Origin: JACXVD01 sp020446665
GTDB lineage: Bacteria; Pseudomonadota; Alphaproteobacteria; Sphingomonadales; Sphingomonadaceae
DNA length: 6,348 nt
Reading direction: 5' to 3'
Assembly: GCA_041396905.1 (NCBI GenBank)
Contig: JAWKXQ010000038.1
Span: 1 to 6,348, forward strand
The notes under the pieces are model-generated. The model was given only the letters and a program-made list of their open reading frames with translations. It had not been told where the DNA came from and ran no database searches. How positions within the stretch are numbered: the stretch's first letter is position 1; each line of letters opens with the position of its first letter. Shown here piece by piece: positions 1 to 5,330 of the stretch. A program made the position numbers and the translations under genes.

Positions 1-1055
1 CTTTCCAGCGCGAGATCGGCCAGCACGGCAGCCATGGCGGGCTGATCGATCAGCCGCTTCTGAAAGGCCGTGCGGTGGCTGGAATGCCACAGCGCCTGCG
101 CCAGCGCCGCGCGCATCTGGCAGGCGGAGCCCAGCACGCAATCGAGCCGTGTGTGCTGGACCATCTGGATGATCGTCGGCACCCCGCGCCCTTCCGACCC
201 GATCCGCTGCGCCAGCGCGCCGTGATATTCCACTTCGGAAGAGGCGTTGGACCTGTCCCCCAGCTTGTCCTTCAGCCGCATTACGCGGAAACCGGCATTG
301 CGATTGCCATCGGGCAGCCAGCGCGGGACGAGGAAACAGGTCAGTCCGCCCTCTGCATAGGCGAGCGTCAGAAAGGCATCGCACATCGGCGCGGAGCAGA
401 ACCATTTGTGCCCGGTGAGGCTGTACCAGCCTTCCTCACCGCTTGGCACTGCCTTGGTGGTATTGGCCCGCACATCGGAACCGCCCTGCTTCTCTGTCAT
501 GGCCATGCCGATGGTGACACCGGCTTTCTCGCTGGCGGGACGGAAGGAAGGATCATAGCGCCCGGCAAGAATGCGCGGCACCCATTCTTCGGCGACGGCC
601 GCTTCTGCCCGCAGGGACGGCACCGCGGCATAAGTCATGGTCATCGGGCAGCTCGTGCCCGAATCCGCCTGTCCGGTCAGGAAAGTTACCGCTGCATGCA
701 AAGCGTGGCCCGCTTCGGTGCCATCCCATGCTGGCGCGGCAAAACCATTCTCCAGCCCCAGCCGCATCAGCTCGTGATAGGCCGGGTGGAAAGTCACCTG
801 CTCGCTGCGATGGCCAAACCGGTCATGGGTTTCCAGCACGGGCAGAACCCGATTCGCTTCCGCACCCCAGCCGATCACTTCGGCAGAGCCGCAGCGTGCG
901 CCCAGACTGGCCAGCCGCGCATGATGTGCCCCCGCCCCCGCCGACGCTACGGCATCGGACAGGGCGCGGTCGCCCGTGAACAGATTGACGCCTTCCAGCA
1001 GCGGCGGCTGGTTGAAGACATCATGCGTATCAAGCTGCGCGATCCCGCCGGTCAT
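1..1055 (-). CDS. aidB: AidB-family acyl-CoA dehydrogenase, C-terminus cut by window edge
   Basis: An acyl-CoA dehydrogenase-fold flavoprotein of the AidB branch. In E. coli AidB is induced by alkylating agents, binds FAD and DNA, and has weak isovaleryl-CoA dehydrogenase activity; its exact protective role is unsettled. About 351 codons are visible, against roughly 540 residues in E. coli AidB, so the C-terminal third (where the family's FAD/DNA-binding helical region continues) lies beyond position 1. Recognisable blocks are HDVFNQPP near residues 11-18 (an AidB N-terminal hallmark), MTEKQGGSDVRANTT at about 186-200 (flavin-side loop of the dehydrogenase fold), GHKWFCSAP from about 215, and RLKDKLGDRSNASSEVE at about 260-276, which is very close to E. 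coli AidB. I prefer the ATG at 1055 over the one at 1061, because the upstream GAGG sequence sits about 9 nt from the former and only 3 nt from the latter. It lies about 50 bp downstream of the cyclophilin gene on the same strand. Family assignment is firm; the physiological role is by homology. Confidence 0.93.
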   Translation of the reverse strand, partial: MTGGIAQLDTHDVFNQPPLLEGVNLFTGDRALSDAVASAGAGAHHARLASLGARCGSAEVIGWGAEANRVLPVLETHDRFGHRSEQVTFHPAYHELMRLGLENGFAAPAWDGTEAGHALHAAVTFLTGQADSGTSCPMTMTYAAVPSLRAEAAVAEEWVPRILAGRYDPSFRPASEKAGVTIGMAMTEKQGGSDVRANTTKAVPSGEEGWYSLTGHKWFCSAPMCDAFLTLAYAEGGLTCFLVPRWLPDGNRNAGFRVMRLKDKLGDRSNASSEVEYHGALAQRIGSEGRGVPTIIQMVQHTRLDCVLGSACQMRAALAQALWHSSHRTAFQKRLIDQPAMAAVLADLALE

Positions 1056-1080
1056 GGCCATTCCCCTCTTCTCAGGGAGA

Positions 1081-1108
1081 ACGCTAGACCAGCGGCATCA
1101 ACATGCAA
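1081..1108 (-). promoter_or_regulatory. Possible aidB promoter in the cyclophilin-aidB gap
   Basis: On the minus strand a TTGCAT element (1103-1108) is followed after 16 nt by TAGCGT (1081-1086), which would start transcription near 1074 and give a short leader containing the GAGAAGAGGGGA ribosome-binding region. Each hexamer matches the sigma-70 consensus at only 3 of 6 positions. It would allow aidB to be expressed separately from the upstream isomerase gene, but read-through from that gene is equally plausible. Confidence 0.25.
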
Positions 1109-1112
1109 GTGG

Positions 1113-1577
1113 TCAGGAAACCGTGGCCTTCACGATCACGCCCGGGCTTGCCGGCGGTTCGCCCTTGGGCAGCGCGTCGACATGTTCCATGCCGCTCTCC
1201 ACTTCGCCCCAGACCGTATATTGCTGGTCGAGGAAGGTCGCATCGTCAAAGCAGATGAAGAACTGGCTGTTGGCGCTATGCGGATAGCTGGTGCGCGCCA
1301 TGGAGCATACGCCGCGCACATGCGGCTGAGCGTTGAATTCAGCCTGCAGATCGGGCTTGTCACTGCCGCCGGTGCCGGTGCCGTTGGGGCAACCGCCCTG
1401 CGCCATGAAGCCAGGGATCACGCGGTGGAACTTCACCCCGTCGTAAAAGCCTTCCTTCGCCAGCTCCGTAATGCGCGCCACATGGCCGGGGGCCAGATCA
1501 GAGCGCAGCTTGATGACGACATCGCCGCCGCCGCCATTGCCAGTGTCGAGAGTGAGGGTAAGCTTTTCGTCGGCCAT
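1113..1577 (-). CDS. ppiB: Cyclophilin-type peptidyl-prolyl cis-trans isomerase, cytoplasmic
   Basis: A 154-residue single-domain cyclophilin that catalyses cis-trans isomerisation of Xaa-Pro bonds during protein folding. There is no signal peptide, so it should be cytoplasmic (PpiB-like). Visible signatures are GFYDGVKFHRVIPGFMAQGG at about residues 43-62, supplying the catalytic Arg52 plus Phe57, Met58 and Gln60 of the proline pocket, and NSQFFI at 103-108 with the pocket Phe. In FLDQQYTVWGEV (115-126) the positions equivalent to human CypA Trp121 and His126 are Phe115 and Tyr120. The Trp-to-Phe change is common in bacterial cyclophilins and goes with weak cyclosporin binding. The start at 1577 is supported by AGGAGA 8 nt upstream and a good promoter. 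It diverges from mgtE and precedes aidB on the same strand. Family assignment is certain; substrates are unknown. Confidence 0.95.
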   Translation of the reverse strand: MADEKLTLTLDTGNGGGGDVVIKLRSDLAPGHVARITELAKEGFYDGVKFHRVIPGFMAQGGCPNGTGTGGSDKPDLQAEFNAQPHVRGVCSMARTSYPHSANSQFFICFDDATFLDQQYTVWGEVESGMEHVDALPKGEPPASPGVIVKATVS

Positions 1578-1604
1578 GATGGGAATCTCCTGTTGGTCGG
1601 CGCG

Positions 1605-1632
1605 GATATAGGCGATCTGTGGGCGATGTCAC
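1605..1632 (-). promoter_or_regulatory. Sigma-70-like promoter of the cyclophilin gene
   Basis: On the minus strand GTGACA (1627-1632, five of six matches to TTGACA) is followed after a 16-nt spacer by TATATC (1605-1610, four of six matches to TATAAT). Transcription would begin near 1598, giving a leader of about 20 nt that contains the AGGAGA ribosome-binding site (1586-1591). It is the strongest promoter-like sequence I see in the window and probably drives ppiB and perhaps aidB. Confidence 0.55.
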
Positions 1633-1651
1633 CCCGCACGGGTTTCGCCGC

Positions 1652-1679
1652 TTGCTTTTGCCCTCCAGCCGCCTAGACC
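1652..1679 (+). promoter_or_regulatory. Possible mgtE promoter giving a leaderless mRNA
   Basis: TTGCTT (1652-1657), a 16-nt spacer and TAGACC (1674-1679) lie just before the mgtE ATG at 1687, with no Shine-Dalgarno sequence in between. If the -10 box is real, transcription would start at or one base before the ATG. Each hexamer matches the consensus at only three positions, so the call rests mainly on position. No room exists for a long Mg2+-sensing leader. Confidence 0.3.
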
Positions 1680-1686
1680 ACCCGCC

Positions 1687-3135
1687 ATGGCGCAGGATTT
1701 CCGCACTGACGAACTGGAAGATGCTGTTCCGCCGGTGGCGGAGGAACAGGGGCGCCCGGATGACCGTATCGACGATGAACGGCATGACGAGGAAAATGTC
1801 CTCAAGCCCGAATATGTCGACAGCGTGGAAGAAGCGCTGGAAGCGGGCGATAATGCGCGCGCCTATGATCTGGTCGAACCGCTCCATCCAGCCGATATTG
1901 CTGACTTGCTGGAGCTTCTCGGGCGTGACCAGCGCCGCCGGCTGGCCGCTGCCATAACCGATCTGATGAGCGGCGATGTGATCGCCGAACTCAACGATTT
2001 CGTGCGTGAAGACATGATGGAATCGCTGCCGCCAGAAGCGGTGGCGACCATCGCCGAACAGCTCGACACGGATGACGCCGTCCAGCTGATCGAAGACCTT
2101 GAGCCCGAAGATCAGCGCGCGGTTCTGGCTGAGCTGGAACCGGAAGATCGCGCCGCCATCGAAAGCGCGCTGGCATATCCGGAAGAAACCGCCGGGCGCC
2201 TGATGAGCCGCGATGTTGTGGCTGTGCCGGAACATCTGACGGTGGGCGATCTGATCGACTTCCTGCGCGAACGCCCCGATCTACCGAATGAATTCCTGGA
2301 AGTTTTCGTGGTCGATGCCAAGCATCACCCGGTCGGCACCTGCCAGCTCAGCTGGATATTGCGCACCCCGCGCCGTATCCCGCTGGGCGATGTGATGAAG
2401 CGCGACCAGACGCTGATCCCGGTCACCACCGATCAGGAAGAAGTCGCACTGATGTTCCAGAAATACGGCCTGATTTCTGCCGCCGTGGTGGATGAAAGCG
2501 GGCGGCTGGTCGGCCAGATGACAGTGGATGACGTGGTCCACATCATTCAGGAAGAAGCAGGCGAAGATGTGCTGCTGCTGTCCGGTGCAGGCGAAGGCGA
2601 CATTAACGAGCCGATCAGGGAGGCCTATGTCAGCCGCGTGCGCTGGCTGGTCGCCAATCTCGGCACGGCGCTGGTTGGCTCTGCCATCATCGCATTCTTT
2701 GGCGCAGCGATTGAACAGCTGGTCGCGTTGGCCGTGCTGATGCCGATTGTCGCCAGCATTGGCGGCAATGCCGGGACACAGACCATGGCGGTGACAGTGC
2801 GCGCTATTGCCATGAACCAGCTGACCCGGTCCAATACCGGGCGCATTCTTTGGCGCGAAATGCGCGTTGCCCTGCTCAATGGCGCGACCATTGCCATTTT
2901 CGTGGGCGTGGCCACTGGCCTGATCTTCACCCCCATGCTGGGCGGCGTGATTGCTGCGGCCATGATCGTAAATATCGTGACCGCCGGCCTTGCCGGGGTG
3001 CTCGTCCCGGTGATTTTCGAGCGGCTGGATCAGGATCCGGCAGTTGCCAGCTCGGTCTTTGTCACCATGATTACAGACTCGATGGGCTTTTTCGCTTTCC
3101 TTGGTCTTGCCGTGACGGTGGGTCTGGCGGGTTGA
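1687..3135 (+). CDS. mgtE: Magnesium transporter MgtE
   Basis: A 482-residue MgtE-family Mg2+ channel of the inner membrane, expected to work as a homodimer gated by cytosolic Mg2+. Domain order is complete: an acidic tail (about 1-45), the helical MgtE N-domain (about 46-172), a CBS pair (about 173-236 and 237-292) that senses Mg2+, a connecting helix (about 293-317), and five membrane segments (about 318-340, 343-366, 396-416, 419-445 and 455-481). The family signature MPIVASIGGNAGTQTMAV lies at 352-369. DPAVASSVFVTMITDSMGFF (450-469) contains Asp464, which I equate with the pore Asp432 of Thermus thermophilus MgtE; both lie 18 residues from the C-terminus. The ATG at 1687 has no Shine-Dalgarno sequence and may be leaderless. 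It diverges from ppiB and is followed 30 bp later by the DUF1489 gene. Transport of Co2+ or other divalent ions is possible in this family. Confidence 0.96.
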   Translation: MAQDFRTDELEDAVPPVAEEQGRPDDRIDDERHDEENVLKPEYVDSVEEALEAGDNARAYDLVEPLHPADIADLLELLGRDQRRRLAAAITDLMSGDVIAELNDFVREDMMESLPPEAVATIAEQLDTDDAVQLIEDLEPEDQRAVLAELEPEDRAAIESALAYPEETAGRLMSRDVVAVPEHLTVGDLIDFLRERPDLPNEFLEVFVVDAKHHPVGTCQLSWILRTPRRIPLGDVMKRDQTLIPVTTDQEEVALMFQKYGLISAAVVDESGRLVGQMTVDDVVHIIQEEAGEDVLLLSGAGEGDINEPIREAYVSRVRWLVANLGTALVGSAIIAFFGAAIEQLVALAVLMPIVASIGGNAGTQTMAVTVRAIAMNQLTRSNTGRILWREMRVALLNGATIAIFVGVATGLIFTPMLGGVIAAAMIVNIVTAGLAGVLVPVIFERLDQDPAVASSVFVTMITDSMGFFAFLGLAVTVGLAG

Positions 3136-3159
3136 GCCTGCAGACAAAGTCCCTATCTC
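3132..3159 (+). promoter_or_regulatory. Possible promoter of the DUF1489 gene, overlapping the mgtE stop
   Basis: TTGAGC (3132-3137) contains the mgtE TGA stop codon (3133-3135). It is followed after 16 nt by TATCTC (3154-3159), and the downstream ATG at 3166 is 6 nt further on. That spacing puts the predicted transcription start on the start codon, so this gene too may be leaderless; no Shine-Dalgarno sequence is visible. The -35 box matches four of six consensus bases and the -10 box three. Read-through from mgtE is the alternative. Confidence 0.35.
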
Positions 3160-3165
3160 ACGCTT

Positions 3166-3558
3166 ATGCCACTGCACATGACCAAGATCGCCTTTGGCGC
3201 GAAGAGCCAGGAGGATTTGTGGGGCTGGTTTGATGGCCGCAGCGAAGTGAAGCTGACCACGCGCTATCTGCCCAAGCGGCATGAGGAAATGCAGGGCGGC
3301 TCGCTCTACTGGATCTTTGACCATGCGCTCGTGGCGCGCAGCCCGATCAAGGCGTTCGAACAGCGCGAAGACGGGCGCTGGCATATCTGCCTCGAACCGC
3401 GCCTCATCCGCGTTCACCCGCGCCATAAACGCGCGCATCAGGGCTGGCGTTATCTGAAGGAAGAAGACGCTCCGGCCGATCTACGCGAGGGCGAAGATGC
3501 CAACGAAGCCCTGCCACCGCGTCTGGCGAGGGAATTGGGGAAGCTGGGTCTGGTTTAG
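3166..3558 (+). CDS. DUF1489 family protein
   Basis: A 130-residue protein that I recognise as the DUF1489 family, small soluble proteins found mainly in alphaproteobacteria and of unknown function. Family-like features are the N-terminus MPLHMTKIAFG, the block YLPKRHEEMQGGSLYWIF at about 34-51, the CLEPRLIRVHPR segment at about 75-86, HQGWRYLKEEDAPADL at 91-106 and the C-terminal LPPRLARELGKLGLV. No signal peptide, membrane segment or catalytic motif is evident. The start at 3166 is chosen because homologues begin with MPLH; the ATG at 3178 would remove this. It lies 30 bp after mgtE on the same strand and converges on frnE. GC content and codon use look like its neighbours. Function unknown; the mgtE linkage alone does not establish a role in Mg2+ homeostasis. 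Confidence 0.9.
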   Translation: MPLHMTKIAFGAKSQEDLWGWFDGRSEVKLTTRYLPKRHEEMQGGSLYWIFDHALVARSPIKAFEQREDGRWHICLEPRLIRVHPRHKRAHQGWRYLKEEDAPADLREGEDANEALPPRLARELGKLGLV

Positions 3559-3650
3559 CGAGCCTGGGGCCTGCCCATTTTCCTACTTGGACCGCATCTG
3601 CCATAAAGCTTGCCGCTCTTTGCAATCGTCAGGCAGCAGTTTTTCTCTTT

Positions 3651-3672
3651 AAGGGTGTCACTCGACGCCTTT
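3651..3672 (+). terminator. Possible weak terminator stem-loop after the DUF1489 gene
   Basis: AAGGGTGTC (3651-3659) can pair with GACGCCTTT (3664-3672) across a four-base ACTC loop, giving nine pairs including two G-U pairs. The T-run after the stem is only three bases and belongs to the pairing, while a T-rich stretch (3640-3650) lies before it. It could be a weak terminator in the convergent gap, or simply an RNA hairpin. The usual long U-tract is missing on both strands. Confidence 0.28.
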
Positions 3673-3714
3673 GAGACAAGCCACTGATTTATAACAGGGC
3701 GGCATGCAATTTTG

Positions 3715-3731
3715 GGTTACACAGTGTAACC
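3715..3731. promoter_or_regulatory. Perfect 17-bp palindrome in the convergent gap
   Basis: GGTTACACAGTGTAACC is an exact inverted repeat with eight-base arms around one central base. It looks like a site for a dimeric regulator, or a stem-loop if transcribed. It lies 29 bp beyond the frnE stop codon, far from any confident promoter, which is an odd place for an operator. No T-run follows on either strand, so it is not a standard intrinsic terminator. A smaller dyad, TGTCCGGGACA, lies just beyond it at 3742-3752. No regulator family can be assigned. Confidence 0.3.
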
Positions 3732-3759
3732 TGTGTCACCCTGTCCGGGACAATAATAG

Positions 3760-4464
3760 CTAGCGGCCAGCAGCTTCCCGCTCCGCCAGCACATCCAGCC
3801 GGTCAGCCATGCGGCGCAAGGTGGAGACATAGACATCCGGTTCCTGTGCACCGGGGATCAGGAACCGTCCGCCTACAATCATCGCGGGCACGCCGGTGAT
3901 GTTGGCGTCATAGGCGCGCCGTTGCTCCAGCCGGATTGCTTGCCCCAGCCCCGGGTCGTCCAGCGCTTCGGCAGCGCCCATGCGGGGCAGGCCTTCTTCC
4001 TCTGCAATATCGAGCAGCACTTCCCGTTCGCCGATCCGGCGGCGATATTGGAAATGTGCACGGAACAGCGCGAGCTTGAGCCGCGTCTGCGCTTCCGGCC
4101 CGGCAAAGGCCAACGCCCAACGCAAAAGCTTGTGCGCTTCGAAAGTGTTCCACATCATCGCCGGGGGCGGATCGCCTTCACCGTGATAGTGCATCTGGAA
4201 ACCGGCCTGTTCCCCCACAGCGCGCATTTTGCCTGCCATGTCGCTGGCCTCCACCGGGGTGCGGCCATATTTGCGCGCCAGATGCGCTTGCTGCTCTTCT
4301 CCTTCCGGGGGCATGTCCGGGTTCAGCTCGAAGGGCATCCAGCGGATCGTGACGTCGATCTCCCCGTCCAGTTGCTCAATCGCCTGCGCGAGATTGTAAT
4401 AGCCGATCGCGCACCACGGACACATCACGTCTGACCAGATATCGATGGACAGCGCGCGGCTCAT
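3760..4464 (-). CDS. FrnE-like DsbA-family thiol-disulfide oxidoreductase
   Basis: A 234-residue protein of the DsbA/FrnE thioredoxin-fold group. The N-terminus SIDIWSDVMCPWC carries the redox motif Cys15-Pro-Trp-Cys18 at the end of the first beta strand, and TGVPAMIVGGRFLIPGAQ near residues 189-206 holds the cis-proline loop facing it. The insert between them is helical, as in FrnE and in 2-hydroxychromene-2-carboxylate isomerases; the two-cysteine motif favours the oxidoreductase/isomerase branch. There is no signal peptide, so it should act in the cytoplasm, unlike classical DsbA. I start it at 4464, where ATGA overlaps the nudC stop and GGAG lies just upstream; an in-frame ATG at 4479 would add five residues and deepen the overlap. 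It is the last gene of a three-gene operon. FrnE in Deinococcus is tied to oxidative-stress tolerance; its target here is unknown. Confidence 0.9.
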   Translation of the reverse strand: MSRALSIDIWSDVMCPWCAIGYYNLAQAIEQLDGEIDVTIRWMPFELNPDMPPEGEEQQAHLARKYGRTPVEASDMAGKMRAVGEQAGFQMHYHGEGDPPPAMMWNTFEAHKLLRWALAFAGPEAQTRLKLALFRAHFQYRRRIGEREVLLDIAEEEGLPRMGAAEALDDPGLGQAIRLEQRRAYDANITGVPAMIVGGRFLIPGAQEPDVYVSTLRRMADRLDVLAEREAAGR

Positions 4465-5330
4465 TTCTCCAGCCACCATTGCATGAGATGATGCGCAATC
4501 GCTGCGGGCGGCGGCGGAGCGAAAGCGGTGTGTTCAGCGTGAGGATTGGCCAGCGCATCGGCCACTTCATCACGCGTGAACCAGCGGGCGTCTTCCAGTT
4601 CGGTGGTATCGATGGTCAAACCGTCATTCTCTGCGATTGCGTGGCAACCAATCATCAGCTGGCTGGGAAAGGGCCATGGCTGGCTGGCGACATAGGAAAC
4701 ATCGCGCACGGCCACCCCCGCTTCCTCCGACACTTCGCGGGCAACCGCTTCCTCAATGGTTTCGCCCGGTTCCACGAAACCAGCCAGTGCGGAAAAGGAG
4801 CGCGGCGGGAAGCGCGGCTGGCGGCCCAGCAGCAGGCGGCCTTCATGTTCGACCAGCATGATCGTAACCGGGTCGGTGCGCGGGAAATGTTCCGCCTTGC
4901 AGCTGTCGCAATTCCGCTGCCAGCCGCCCTTGGCCAGCTTTGTCGGCGCACCGCAGCGGGCGCAAAAGCGGTGCCGTGCATGCCAGTCCACCAGACTGCG
5001 CGCACCGCCATAAGTGGCGAGGTCTTGCGGCCCCATCCGCGCCATGGCCTGCCAGATGGCGGGCATGGCATAGGCGGGGCCTTGCGCCCCCTCTGGCGGA
5101 ACAGCGGCAAAGCAGGCCCGCTCCCCATCCAGCCCGAGAAAGACCAGTTCCGCCTCCATCGGCGCATCGGCCAGCGTACCCCATTCCAGCCGTCCATCTG
5201 GCGCAACCACCGGCGCGATCCCGTCCAGCCTGAGCAGCCGGGCCGAGAGCGTCATTTTCGCGGCCAGCGCATCGCCATCCATGCGCAGATGGTCTGCCCG
5301 GTCGAGCGGAGACCCGGCAAAGGCAATCAT
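4461..5330 (-). CDS. nudC: NAD+/NADH pyrophosphatase NudC (Nudix hydrolase)
   Basis: A 289-residue NudC that hydrolyses NAD(H) to NMN(H) and AMP and, in characterised homologues, removes NAD caps from RNA 5' ends. Order of parts: a divergent N-terminal domain (about 1-115), a zinc ribbon with Cys123, Cys126, Cys141 and Cys144, and the Nudix domain. The Nudix box spans 184-206 and fits GX5EX7REUXEEXGU exactly (Gly184, Glu190, Arg198, Glu199, Glu202, Glu203, Gly205). SQPWPFPSQLM at 216-226 is the NudC-specific signature that separates it from ADP-ribose and other Nudix enzymes. Length is somewhat above the 257 residues of E. coli NudC, mostly in the N-terminal part. The ATG at 5330 overlaps the upstream hydrolase stop (ATGA) and has only a weak ribosome-binding sequence, which suggests coupled translation. 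All metal-binding and catalytic residues I can check are present. Confidence 0.95.
   Translation of the reverse strand: MIAFAGSPLDRADHLRMDGDALAAKMTLSARLLRLDGIAPVVAPDGRLEWGTLADAPMEAELVFLGLDGERACFAAVPPEGAQGPAYAMPAIWQAMARMGPQDLATYGGARSLVDWHARHRFCARCGAPTKLAKGGWQRNCDSCKAEHFPRTDPVTIMLVEHEGRLLLGRQPRFPPRSFSALAGFVEPGETIEEAVAREVSEEAGVAVRDVSYVASQPWPFPSQLMIGCHAIAENDGLTIDTTELEDARWFTRDEVADALANPHAEHTAFAPPPPAAIAHHLMQWWLEK

Noticed and set aside
75..1676. Plus-strand open frame of 533 codons across the aidB and ppiB region
   Set aside because: It runs antisense to two well-conserved genes (AidB and cyclophilin motifs on the minus strand). The translation has no recognisable domain and is rich in Arg, His, Ala and Gly, as expected for an antisense shadow in GC-rich DNA.
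1578..1686. Mg2+ riboswitch (M-box) or mgtA-type leader before mgtE
   Set aside because: The whole gap is 109 bp and is shared with the ppiB promoter. The likely mgtE transcription start is at the ATG, and no M-box-like helices or terminator are visible.
1498..2235. Minus-strand open frame of 245 codons overlapping ppiB and mgtE
   Set aside because: It covers the divergent promoter region and the start of mgtE and lacks any motif; the true genes there carry full family signatures.
2281..3438. Minus-strand open frame of 385 codons opposite mgtE and the DUF1489 gene
   Set aside because: It spans two confidently identified genes and the gap between them. The His-, Gln- and Gly-rich translation matches no family I know; shadow of the codon bias.
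3598..3650. Intrinsic terminator made from CTGCC (3598-3602) or TGCC (3611-3614) pairing with GGCAG (3632-3636), followed by TTTTTCTCTTT
   Set aside because: The T-rich stretch is suggestive, but the stem is only four to five pairs with a loop of 17-29 bases, too weak to call.
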